Source: Bradyrhizobium sp. 1
GTDB taxonomy: Bacteria > Pseudomonadota > Alphaproteobacteria > Rhizobiales > Xanthobacteraceae
NCBI RefSeq assembly: GCF_023073315.1
Contig: NZ_JADPJH010000035.1
Coordinates: forward strand, 22,034 to 84,439
Direction of reading: 5' to 3'
DNA: 62,406 bases
The notes beneath the pieces are model-generated. The model worked only from the letters and a program-made list of their open reading frames with translations. It made no database searches and had not been told where the DNA came from. Of this stretch, positions 8,148 to 15,831 are shown one piece after another (position 1 is the first letter of the stretch; each line of letters opens with the position of its first letter). The position numbers were made by a program, and so were the translations under genes.

Positions 8148-8564
8148 CTACTTCGTCACCTGACCGCGGATCTCGCCACCCGGATTGGCCGCGGTGTGGA
8201 TGTTGACGTAGAGCTTGCCGGCCAACAGATCGGCGGCCTGGGCGTCGGTCAGCGTCGCCGAGCCTTCGACCGGACTGCTGGCGGCACCGGGGATCGGGAC
8301 CGCGACGCCGGCGTTCTTGCCGGTCTCGGCCGGGCCGTGGAAATGGGCCGCGGTGGCGGGGCCGGACAGGCCGGAATAGCTGAGCTTCCAGGACAATTTC
8401 TTGCTGGCGGCGTCATAGTCCAGATCGGCCGTTCCCGTGCCGCTGCTGGTCGTTGCCGGCACCTCGGACTTGGCGTCGAGCGTTGCTTTCAGCTTTTCGG
8501 CGCTCGCCGAGCCGGTAAAGGCAACGGCGCCGAGCGCGAATACGGCGATGACGGTTTTGTTCAT
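8148..8564 (-). CDS. exported CHRD-domain protein
   Basis: A 138-residue protein with a clear signal peptide (MNKTVIAVFALGAVAFTGSASA) followed by a single CHRD domain. Its signature blocks are visible: AHFHGPAETGKNAGV in the middle and LYVNIHTAANPGGEIRGQV at the C-terminus. CHRD domains occur in chordin and in many bacterial exported proteins; their bacterial role is not established. ATG at 8564 is chosen because it begins the signal peptide. The gene is alone on its strand here. Confidence 0.9.
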   Translation of the reverse strand: MNKTVIAVFALGAVAFTGSASAEKLKATLDAKSEVPATTSSGTGTADLDYDAASKKLSWKLSYSGLSGPATAAHFHGPAETGKNAGVAVPIPGAASSPVEGSATLTDAQAADLLAGKLYVNIHTAANPGGEIRGQVTK

Positions 8565-8708
8565 AACATTCTCCCTGCTGGCCTCAAAGGGCTGCCAAAC
8601 TTCCAACAGCCGCCGTTTCAGTTTATTCCCGTCGCCGCGGGGGACTGCTTAAATTCTTCGTGGCTGGAGCCGCGCGGATATCGGTCATAGGCTCGACCCA
8701 ACGCGTGG

Positions 8709-9647
8709 ATGGACCGAATGTTGCAACGAACAATTTTGGCGGCGCTGTTCGCAGCGATTGCCGCGGCCGGCGTCTATTGGTGGCTCAGCGCGCCGGTGGT
8801 GGCCGCGGTGAGCGCCGGGCCGGCCCACGTCCCAAACCTCGCCAATGGCGAGGTGATATTCAACGCCGGCGGCTGCGCATCCTGCCATGCCGTTCCCGAC
8901 CAGCCCGATCGTCTCAGGCTCGGCGGCGGGGTCGCGATCAAGTCGCCGTTCGGAACGTTCTACGCGCCCAACATCTCCTCGGATCCGACCTACGGCATCG
9001 GCAAATGGAGCGAGGCCGATTTCGTCAACGCGGTCATGCGCGGGGTCTCACCTGGCGGGCAGCATTATTTTCCCGCCTTTCCCTACACCTCCTATCAGCA
9101 CGCCAAGCGCGAGGACGTGCTCGATCTCTTTGCCTATCTGAAAACGTTGCCGGCCGTTGCAGGAAAAGTGCGTGACCACGACGTGCCGTTTCCGTTCGAC
9201 ATCAGGCGCAATGTCGGCATCTGGAAATTCCTGTTTCTGGACGGCAAGCCGTTCGTCGCCGATGGCACCAAATCGCCGCAATGGAATCGCGGCGCCTATC
9301 TCGTGAATAGTTTTGGCCATTGCGCCGAATGCCACAGCCCGCGCAACGCGCTGGGCGGCATCATCTCGGGCGAGCGCTTTGCCGGCGGGCCCAATCCGGA
9401 AGGCGAGGGATGGGTGCCGAACATCACGCAGAAGCGCCTTGGCGAATGGAGCGTGAAGGATTTTTCCTATTTCCTGAAGACAGGCGAATTGCCCGACGGC
9501 GACAGCGTCGGCGGCGCGATGACGCGCGTGATCAAGAACATTTCGCAATTGCCTGAAGCGGATCTTGCGGCGATGGCGGATTACCTGAAGTCGCTGCCGC
9601 CGGTGGAAGGTCCGACGCGGCCTAAGCGCAAGGAGGGTGGCGCCTGA
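8709..9647 (+). CDS. membrane-anchored dihaem cytochrome c
   Basis: A 312-residue protein with an N-terminal hydrophobic anchor or signal (residues 8-32) and two cytochrome c domains. Haem sites are CASCH (Cys56, Cys59, His60) and CAECH (Cys205, Cys208, His209). It resembles the cytochrome subunits that serve membrane dehydrogenases of the alcohol/gluconate type, but no dehydrogenase catalytic subunit is adjacent. ATG at 8709; an in-frame ATG at 8718 is also possible. It likely carries electrons in the periplasm to a terminal oxidase or other acceptor. Confidence 0.9.
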   Translation: MDRMLQRTILAALFAAIAAAGVYWWLSAPVVAAVSAGPAHVPNLANGEVIFNAGGCASCHAVPDQPDRLRLGGGVAIKSPFGTFYAPNISSDPTYGIGKWSEADFVNAVMRGVSPGGQHYFPAFPYTSYQHAKREDVLDLFAYLKTLPAVAGKVRDHDVPFPFDIRRNVGIWKFLFLDGKPFVADGTKSPQWNRGAYLVNSFGHCAECHSPRNALGGIISGERFAGGPNPEGEGWVPNITQKRLGEWSVKDFSYFLKTGELPDGDSVGGAMTRVIKNISQLPEADLAAMADYLKSLPPVEGPTRPKRKEGGA

Positions 9648-9825
9648 CGCAGGCCGTTTCCAATTGACACGCAGGGAGCGCACCCGCATGTTTTGCTGCC
9701 GGTTGAGAGTTGGAATTGCGTCACGATGAGTTGTCTGGTCTTTGCGCGAGTAGTGCCTGTTGTTTCGACGCGTGATTGTGCCGGGCCGGATGCAGCAGGC
9801 CTCACGGTTCAACCGTTTGGTTGAG

Positions 9826-11421
9826 ATGGCGAGCACAGCAAAACTCCCGATCGTGCTCCATGGGCGTTTCCTGACGCTGTTTCGGGCCGCTCTCGGACAG
9901 GGCCAGACCGCCATCGACGCCTATCGGGACTGGCGCGCCTCCGAGCCGCTGGAGGCTGCCGACGAGATCGTCTACCGCACCATGCCGCTGCTCGTCGCCA
10001 CGGTCGACCGGGCCGGGATCGTGGATGCCGACACCAAGCGGATGCGCGGCGTCGTCAAGCATGTCTGGTTGTCGAACGCGACGCGGGTTCGCGATCTCGT
10101 CGAGGCCAACAGGGCGCTTGAAAGCTCCGGCATCGCGGCGCTCCTGATCAAGGGTGGTGCGCTGTTTGCGCGCGACGAGAGCTACATGGCGAAGCGCATG
10201 ACGGGGGATTACGATCTCCTGGTTCGCCGCGTTGAGGCGCCTCGCGCGATCGAGGTGCTGCGGCAGGCTTCGTTCCGCAGCCATGGCATGAAGGTCGAGC
10301 TGTTCTCGGAGTCCGATTTCGACCGCGACATCCATGCTGTCGCGATGTCGCGGGCCGGCTTCGGCCGTGCCATCGATCTGCACTGGCGCGCGATCTTCTG
10401 GCTCGACGACCAGAGCTTTACCGAAGAATTGTTCAGGACCGCCGAACGGGCGAAGCTGCTGACCCATGACGTGCTGATCCCGGGCCTTGCCGAGCAGCTG
10501 GCGATCGCGGCCATGCGGCCGGAGCCTGCCGATCAGAAGGAGATGGTTTTCCGCGCGCTCGAGGTCGTCCACGTCCTGGAAAACTACGGCGACAAGGTCG
10601 ATTGGGATCGCTTCCGTTCGATCGTGATGCGCTACAACGGCAGCCTGTTCGCGGCGCAATTGCTCGACGTCGTCGCGCGGGAGATGCCGGCGCTCGTGCC
10701 GGATGGTCTGGTGAGCCAGTTGTGGAGCTACGCGCCGCCCGGGAAATCCGTCGAGGTCGCGGTGCGCGCGGTGCCGCGGGCGCAGCGCACGCAATGGCAG
10801 CATTTCCGGGGCGCCTTCTTCGCGTCATTGCGCGCGCAGTTCAAGGCGCCGTTTCGCGGGTTGGATTGGCTGAGGCTGCCAGGCGCGGCCATCGCCGCGT
10901 TCGACGCCAGCGTCACGCATTTTCCCCTGTTTCGGGACGCGATCCTGAAGCGGATCTGGCAGCAGGCGGCTGATACGACGCATCCGCTGCGCGGAAAGGA
11001 CGTCTGGTTCGGGCAGGGGTTTTCCATCCCGGAAGACGAGGGACGGTGGACCGATCATCAGTTCGCCGTCATCGACGTGCCGGTCAATGGGCAGTCGCAG
11101 ACGTTCGCCGTGGTCGAGCTAGGAGTGATCCCGTTCCTGCCGCCGGCCACCGAGAGCTTTCGTTTCGCGGCCTATACCGGCGCCGGTGAGGTGTTGCAGA
11201 TGATCGCGGGGCGTAACGACCCGATGCCGTTCAAGCTGACGCTGAAAGCGAAGATCGTCGGCACGGGCGAGCGGAAGATCGTCGTTGCGTTGCGGATGCT
11301 CGACGTCGGGCGTCCGATGGATATCGGCCATTCGATCGACCATCGCCTGCTCGGATTGTTCGTGAAGTCGGTGTCGGTCGACGGCGTGCCGGTGTTTACT
11401 CCGGCGGCCGCTGCGCCTTGA
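9826..11421 (+). CDS. nucleotidyltransferase-family protein with C-terminal carbohydrate-enzyme-type domain
   Basis: About 531 residues. The N-terminal two-thirds match the NTP_transf_5 family: LLIKGGALF (Lys109) precedes the metal-binding GDYDLLV with Asp128 and Asp130. From about residue 393 (GFSIPEDEGRWTD) to 530 there is a second module. Its pattern, with an opening GFSxPE..GRW(T/S)D, a beta-rich middle, and SIDHRLLGLFVKSV near the end, resembles the DUF7024-like tail of phosphoglycerol- and glycosyl-transferases. The start is uncertain (ATG 9790 and TTG 9760 are alternatives). It converges on, and overlaps by 26 bp, the GT2 gene of the PqqD/HprK operon, and probably works with it. Confidence 0.8.
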   Translation: MASTAKLPIVLHGRFLTLFRAALGQGQTAIDAYRDWRASEPLEAADEIVYRTMPLLVATVDRAGIVDADTKRMRGVVKHVWLSNATRVRDLVEANRALESSGIAALLIKGGALFARDESYMAKRMTGDYDLLVRRVEAPRAIEVLRQASFRSHGMKVELFSESDFDRDIHAVAMSRAGFGRAIDLHWRAIFWLDDQSFTEELFRTAERAKLLTHDVLIPGLAEQLAIAAMRPEPADQKEMVFRALEVVHVLENYGDKVDWDRFRSIVMRYNGSLFAAQLLDVVAREMPALVPDGLVSQLWSYAPPGKSVEVAVRAVPRAQRTQWQHFRGAFFASLRAQFKAPFRGLDWLRLPGAAIAAFDASVTHFPLFRDAILKRIWQQAADTTHPLRGKDVWFGQGFSIPEDEGRWTDHQFAVIDVPVNGQSQTFAVVELGVIPFLPPATESFRFAAYTGAGEVLQMIAGRNDPMPFKLTLKAKIVGTGERKIVVALRMLDVGRPMDIGHSIDHRLLGLFVKSVSVDGVPVFTPAAAAP

Positions 11422-12076
11422 TGGCCTTGCGTAACGCCATCAGCGTCTGGACGTTCTGCGCGTCCGTATTGATGCGTCCGCCATTGCCGAGATGCAGGCG
11501 ACGCCGGACGACGATGTCATCGACATGGGCGGTTTTCAGCCCGCTTTGCTTGGCGCGCCCGAGCCAGGCGATGAAGAAGGTCGCCGGCAGCGTCTCGTCG
11601 AACGCACCGGTCCGGTCGAGCGCGGCACGGTGGATCAGCATGCATTGCTTCAGCTCGCCCGGCATGGTCTCGACATCAGGTTTGAGGCGCGCGCGGTGCT
11701 CTTCGGGTACATCGGGGCTGACGAATTGCTGCACCTTGCCGAACGCGGCCTCGGTGCCGCCGTCGCGTTCAAGCAGTGCCAATTGCAGTTCAAGCTTGCG
11801 CGGGGTCCAGAGGTCATCCGCATCGCAGAAGCCGATCAGCTTGCCGCGTGCGAGCGCCAGGCCCTTGTTGACGGCGACGGCCTGACCGCTGTTCGCCTGA
11901 GTCAGCGCGACAATGCGATCACTGAAGCCATCGAGAATGCCGCGCGTACCGTCGGTCGAGCCGTCGTCGATGACGATGACCTCATCGGGCGGCACCGTCT
12001 GGCCGAGCACGCTTTCGATCGCCTCGGCAATGTAGGCCTCGGAATTGTAGGCGGCGATGACCACGGAGACGCGCAT
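11396..12076 (-). CDS. family 2 glycosyltransferase
   Basis: A 226-residue GT-A fold enzyme, short for the family but with a complete catalytic core. The N-terminal strand is MRVSVVIAAYNSEAYI, the nucleotide-binding loop is VIDDGSTDGT, and the metal-binding acidic motif is FCDADDLW. There is no membrane segment. It is the third gene of an operon behind the PqqD-like and HPr-kinase-like genes (6-base gap), and its 3' end overlaps that of the convergent nucleotidyltransferase gene by 26 bp. Donor and acceptor are unknown; the context suggests it modifies a peptide/protein or a surface glycan. Confidence 0.9.
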   Translation of the reverse strand: MRVSVVIAAYNSEAYIAEAIESVLGQTVPPDEVIVIDDGSTDGTRGILDGFSDRIVALTQANSGQAVAVNKGLALARGKLIGFCDADDLWTPRKLELQLALLERDGGTEAAFGKVQQFVSPDVPEEHRARLKPDVETMPGELKQCMLIHRAALDRTGAFDETLPATFFIAWLGRAKQSGLKTAHVDDIVVRRRLHLGNGGRINTDAQNVQTLMALRKAIKAQRPPE

Positions 12077-12082
12077 GCGGCC

Positions 12083-13069
12083 TCACAGCCGTTCGAGCTG
12101 GTGGGCGAAGGCTGCGGGAATCTGCATCGGCGCGGTGCCGGTGTCGGCGAAGAACACCGGTGCGAGGCCGGCGATCTTCGCCACCTTGGCAGCGATCTCG
12201 TTCGGCCATCCCGGCAATTCGTAAGCGGTGGTCGGCAGCAGCGCGCGAAACGCGTCCGACTGTTTTGCCGGTGCAAACTCGGGCGTTGCCGCGCCGCGCC
12301 GGCGCGGGATGAACGTCGCGCGCAGCTTGCCGCCGCCGATGCGGTCGCCGAGATCGGCGAGGCTCAGCTCATGGCGCGGCTCGCCGTTGAAATCCGAGAC
12401 CGCCGTGGTTTCGCCGATGAAGCTCTGAAAGGTCTCGACGAGGGCAGGGCGCAGGCGCGCCGAGCAGAACAGCGGCTCGATCTGGCCGGTGGCGCTGTTG
12501 ACCGCGACAAAGTCGTCACCCGCATAGCGCCAGCCGGCTTTCGTGCAGGCCAGCGCCGCGGTTGTCTTGCCGCTGTGGCCTTCGCCTGCGAGCAGCGTAA
12601 AACCTGCGTCGTGTCCCACGGCCGCGCCATGCACGGCGCACCAGGGCGTGTCGTGCATCATGGCATGGATCAGCGAGATCGCGGGGCGGCTGCGGATCCA
12701 GGGCGGCGCTTCGCCCTTCGGCAGCCAGGCAATGCCGCGCCTTGCCGTGAGGTCGACCGCATAGAGCACGGGAACGACGGCGGGCTGCCAGACCGAATAG
12801 ATGCCGTCCTCGATCAACAGGCGCGGCTTCTCGGCGGCCTCCGGCACCAGCGCGGAGAGATCATGGTGGGCGGCGGTGATGAAGCGCAGATCGAGATCGA
12901 TGGTCGCGGGCCCGCTCCGGATGTAGGCCGGCAGGAACATGTCAGCCAGATCCTGCGAGGCAAAGCCGAGACGCAAGCCGAACGGGCCGCAGCGTGCGTG
13001 CGCTTCGACCGGCACCGGGTTGGCGAAGATCGCCGCGATCTCCTGCCGGATGAGGCCGCTAGCTTTCAT
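12083..13069 (-). CDS. HPr kinase/phosphorylase-like (HprK-related) kinase
   Basis: A 328-residue protein whose C-terminal half carries the HprK-type nucleotide site: P-loop AGEGHSGKTT (residues 161-170), preceded by VHGAAV and followed by GDDFVAV (184-190). The first 130 residues lack the usual HprK N-terminal domain. ATG at 13069 is chosen because it overlaps the end of the PqqD-like gene by 11 bp, as in coupled genes. HprK relatives in lasso-peptide clusters (for example PadeK) phosphorylate the C-terminal Ser of a peptide. Here no lasso cyclase or protease is present, so the substrate is open. Confidence 0.85.
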   Translation of the reverse strand: MKASGLIRQEIAAIFANPVPVEAHARCGPFGLRLGFASQDLADMFLPAYIRSGPATIDLDLRFITAAHHDLSALVPEAAEKPRLLIEDGIYSVWQPAVVPVLYAVDLTARRGIAWLPKGEAPPWIRSRPAISLIHAMMHDTPWCAVHGAAVGHDAGFTLLAGEGHSGKTTAALACTKAGWRYAGDDFVAVNSATGQIEPLFCSARLRPALVETFQSFIGETTAVSDFNGEPRHELSLADLGDRIGGGKLRATFIPRRRGAATPEFAPAKQSDAFRALLPTTAYELPGWPNEIAAKVAKIAGLAPVFFADTGTAPMQIPAAFAHQLERL

Positions 13070-13529
13070 GAGGCTCGCGCAGCGGCCAGCCTTCCTCGCC
13101 GGCGTCATGCACGGGATCCATCAGCAGCAGCTCCCGCAGATTGTCGAAGCGCTGGAATTCCGGGGCGGCAAAAGTGCCCGACAGCACCGGCGACCATGTC
13201 TCGGCGCGCCCATCGGCATCGCCTTTGGCGATGAGCCCTTCTGCCAGCATGCTGTCGACGAAGGCCTGCACCTGTTGTGTGATGGACGGCACATCGCCGC
13301 TGGTCGCGGCCGAGAGGGCGCTGCCGATCTCCTCAACCGTTCGGTTGGCCTTGAGGCCGAGCCAGATTTGCGCGGCGCTGCCGTCGAGGTTGTAGTAGAC
13401 GCCGTTCTGATAGTTGGCGAGCACCACTTCACTATCAAATTGCTGGCTGATCAGCAGCGGCACCGAGGTGGTGAGGGCCATGACTTGCTCAGTGCTCACT
13501 TCAATTTCCAGAAACTCTATTTCAGGCAC
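13059..13529 (-). CDS. PqqD-like protein (RiPP-recognition fold) with conserved-looking C-terminal tail
   Basis: A 156-residue protein. Residues about 20-105 match the PqqD family, the peptide-binding fold of RiPP systems (VLANYQNGVYYNLDGSAAQIW is the core). A tail of about 45 residues follows, containing FDNLRELLLMDPVHDAGEE and then GWP. It ends in Pro-His-Glu-Ser, a C-terminal serine. It is the first gene of the operon with the HprK-like kinase (11-bp overlap) and the GT2 enzyme. It probably presents a peptide, or its own tail, to the kinase; this is inference. An internal ATG (residue 17) is an alternative start. Confidence 0.85.
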   Translation of the reverse strand: MPEIEFLEIEVSTEQVMALTTSVPLLISQQFDSEVVLANYQNGVYYNLDGSAAQIWLGLKANRTVEEIGSALSAATSGDVPSITQQVQAFVDSMLAEGLIAKGDADGRAETWSPVLSGTFAAPEFQRFDNLRELLLMDPVHDAGEEGWPLREPHES

Positions 13530-13588
13530 CGGACGCTAGCACAGGCACTCGGCCGCGCAACCATGCGGCTTGCGCCAAATGCGGGCAG

Positions 13589-13834
13589 TCAGCTTGCGCC
13601 GAATGCCTTGAAGGTGATGATGGTGAGGGTGTCCTGGATGCCCGGCAGAACCTGCACCTTCTCGTTGATGAAGTGGCCGATGTCGGTGTCGTTGTCGACG
13701 TAAAACTTCACCAGCAGATCGTAATGGCCGGCGGTGGAGTAGATCTCGGAGGCGATCTCGGCTTCGGCAAGCGCATTGGCGACCGTATAGGATTGGCCGA
13801 GCTTGCATTTGATCTGGACAAAAAAGGGAACCAT
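13589..13834 (-). CDS. stand-alone Lrp/AsnC ligand-binding (RAM) domain protein
   Basis: An 81-residue protein that is just the alpha-beta RAM domain of Lrp/AsnC regulators, without a DNA-binding domain: it runs from MVPFFVQIKCKLG to TLTIITFKAFGAS, with the usual IYSTAGHYDLLVKF core. Such stand-alone proteins form oligomers that bind amino acids and may modulate Lrp-type regulators. ATG at 13834 is used; an upstream ATG would add 14 unrelated residues. It is divergent from thiD (142-bp gap) and lies upstream of the PqqD operon on the same strand. Confidence 0.85.
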   Translation of the reverse strand: MVPFFVQIKCKLGQSYTVANALAEAEIASEIYSTAGHYDLLVKFYVDNDTDIGHFINEKVQVLPGIQDTLTIITFKAFGAS

Positions 13835-13976
13835 TGCAGTCACTCCGAAGGCATATTCTCCAGGCCAATAGGCCAAAACTCGCCGGATTTAGCAAGCGGG
13901 CTCGCCGATCATTCTTGCCGGTCCTGGGCGCGCGCGCTAGGACCGTCCATGGCCTAAAAACTCGGAAAAGCTGCCC

Positions 13977-14777
13977 ATGACGACCCCCGTCGCGCTCACC
14001 ATCGCCGGCTCCGATTCCAGCGGCGGCGCCGGCATCCAGGCCGACCTCAAGACCTTTGCCGCGCTCGGCGTCTATGGCGCCTCCGCCATCACGGCGCTGA
14101 CCGCGCAGAACACGCGCGGCGTGACCGGCATTCACGCGGTGCCGGCCGAATTCGTCACCGCCCAGATCGATGCCGTATTCTCCGATCTCGAAATCGGCGC
14201 GGTGAAGATCGGCATGGTGGCGCAGGCCGCCAGCATCGATGCGATCGCGGCTGCGCTGACGCGCTGGAAGCCGGCGCATGTCGTGCTCGATCCCGTGATG
14301 GTCGCGACATCGGGCGATCGCCTGCTCGCGTCCGAAGCCGTCGAGGCACTGCGGACAAAGCTGATGCCGCTGGCCTCGGTGATCACGCCCAATCTGCCGG
14401 AAGCCGCGGCTTTGCTCGACGAGCCCATTGCACGAAGCGAGGCCGCGATCGAAAGCCAGGGGCGCCGGCTGATGGCGCTCGGCTGCCGCGCGGTCCTGAT
14501 CAAGGGCGGGCACGGCGAGGGCGCCGAGAGCACCGACTATCTCGTCGATGCCCAAAAAACGATCGCGCTCGCCGCGCCGCGCGTCGCCACCCGAAACACC
14601 CATGGCACCGGCTGCTCGCTGTCCTCGGCGGTCGCAGCCGGGCTCGCGAAGGGCGAAGATCTCGAGCAGGCCGTGCGCAATGCCAAGGCCTGGATCAGCG
14701 CCGCGATCGCGGCCGCCGACCGTTTCAGCGTCGGTCACGGCCACGGGCCGGTCCATCATTTCCACAAGTTTTACTGA
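13977..14777 (+). CDS. thiD: hydroxymethylpyrimidine/phosphomethylpyrimidine kinase
   Basis: A 266-residue ribokinase-fold kinase of thiamin biosynthesis that phosphorylates HMP and HMP-phosphate. The N-terminal AGSDSSGGAGIQADLKTF and the ATP-site/catalytic ATRNTHGTGCSLSSA near residue 205 are diagnostic; the length is typical. ATG at 13977 begins directly with the family sequence (MTTPVALTIAGSD). No TPP riboswitch is evident in the 142-bp upstream gap. No other thi genes are in the window, so it stands alone. Confidence 0.95.
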   Translation: MTTPVALTIAGSDSSGGAGIQADLKTFAALGVYGASAITALTAQNTRGVTGIHAVPAEFVTAQIDAVFSDLEIGAVKIGMVAQAASIDAIAAALTRWKPAHVVLDPVMVATSGDRLLASEAVEALRTKLMPLASVITPNLPEAAALLDEPIARSEAAIESQGRRLMALGCRAVLIKGGHGEGAESTDYLVDAQKTIALAAPRVATRNTHGTGCSLSSAVAAGLAKGEDLEQAVRNAKAWISAAIAAADRFSVGHGHGPVHHFHKFY

Positions 14778-14806
14778 CACGGGCGGCGCGCGGCGCGGCC
14801 CGGTTC

Positions 14807-14874
14807 ACCCTCCAGGGGAGGGTAAGAGCATTGCCCGTCCCATTCCGTAGCTTTGCGGAGGCCGCTGCGGCCTC
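14807..14874. repeat. two small hairpins downstream of thiD
   Basis: ACCCTCC/GGAGGGT (14807-14823) and GAGGCCG/CGGCCTC (14858-14874) in the 228-bp gap before the phosphoesterase gene. Neither has a T-tract. The first resembles a common Bradyrhizobium intergenic repeat. No other feature is seen in this gap. Confidence 0.4.
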
Positions 14875-15005
14875 ATGTCGCCTGATTGTCGCATGCGACT
14901 GATATTCGCGGGGAGAGCGAGGCAAGGTCTGATTCGTATCTGAGGGTGCCTCAAGGGTTCAATCTGTCATCCCCCTGTCACGGGACGTTTGGTACAGGCT
15001 GGCGC

Positions 15006-15818
15006 ATGGGAAGTTACGATGTGAGTGACGAGAGCCCGGAGCGGCGCTTTCGCACGTTGTTTATCTCCGACGTTCATCTCGGAGCCCGCGGTTCTCAAGC
15101 CGATCTCCTGCTCGACTTCCTGCGCTACCATGACGCCGACACGATCTATCTCGTCGGCGACATCATCGACGGCTGGGCGTTGAAGTCGAGCTGGCACTGG
15201 CCGCAATCGCATAACGATCTCGTCCAGAAGCTGCTGCGCAAGGCGCGCAAGGGCGCCAAGGTCATCTACATCCCCGGCAATCACGACGAATTCCTGCGTA
15301 ACTATTACGGCACGCATTTCGGCGGCATCGACGTGGTCGAGAACACCGTCCACACCGGCGCGGACGGCAAGCGCTATCTCGTCATCCACGGCGACATCTT
15401 CGATCTCGTGGTGCAGAACGCGCGCTGGCTCGCCCATCTCGGCGACAAGGCCTACGACTTCGCGATCCAGATGAATCGCTTCGTCAACTTCTTCCGGCGC
15501 TTGTTCAAGGTGCCCTATTGGTCGCTGTCGCAATGGGCCAAGCAGAAGGTCAAGAACGCCGTCAATTACATCGGCGCGTTCGAGCAGGCGCTCGCCGCCG
15601 AGGCGCGCCGTCACGACGCCGACGGTGTGATCTGCGGCCACATCCATTATGCGGTGATCCGTGACGAGGGCGGCATCCGCTACATGAATTGCGGCGACTG
15701 GGTCGAGAGCTGCACCGCGCTGGTCGAGCACGACGACGGTCATTTCGAGATCATCACCTGGGCGGACCATGCGCAGAAGCCGGCGCAGGTCCCGCAGGTG
15801 GCAGCCAGAGCTGCATAA
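15006..15818 (+). CDS. LpxH-like metallophosphoesterase (UDP-2,3-diacylglucosamine diphosphatase family)
   Basis: A 270-residue calcineurin-type phosphoesterase. Metal-binding motifs in order: ISDVHLGARG, LVGDIIDGW, PGNHDEFLR, VIHGDIFD and CGHIHYAV. The long helical insert (LARWLAHLGDKAYDF... region) resembles the LpxH cap. ATG at 15006 is used; an in-frame ATG at 14886 would add 40 unrelated residues. The start of the GT4 gene is only 13 bases after the stop, so they form a pair that recurs in alphaproteobacteria and is likely to act on a glycolipid. A true LpxH role in lipid A synthesis is not certain. Confidence 0.85.
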   Translation: MGSYDVSDESPERRFRTLFISDVHLGARGSQADLLLDFLRYHDADTIYLVGDIIDGWALKSSWHWPQSHNDLVQKLLRKARKGAKVIYIPGNHDEFLRNYYGTHFGGIDVVENTVHTGADGKRYLVIHGDIFDLVVQNARWLAHLGDKAYDFAIQMNRFVNFFRRLFKVPYWSLSQWAKQKVKNAVNYIGAFEQALAAEARRHDADGVICGHIHYAVIRDEGGIRYMNCGDWVESCTALVEHDDGHFEIITWADHAQKPAQVPQVAARAA

Positions 15819-15831
15819 AAAGGGCCGCCCG

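Noticed and set aside
11492..13234. 580-codon open frame on the plus strand opposite GT2, HprK-like and PqqD-like genes
   Set aside because: It spans three real genes on the other strand and has no recognisable domain.
9826..13529. A complete lasso-peptide biosynthetic cluster
   Set aside because: PqqD, kinase and nucleotidyltransferase relatives are present, but there is no asparagine-synthetase-like cyclase, no transglutaminase-like protease and no precursor ORF in the region.
13835..13976. TPP riboswitch upstream of thiD
   Set aside because: No CTGAGA or conserved thi-box sequence is visible in the gap.
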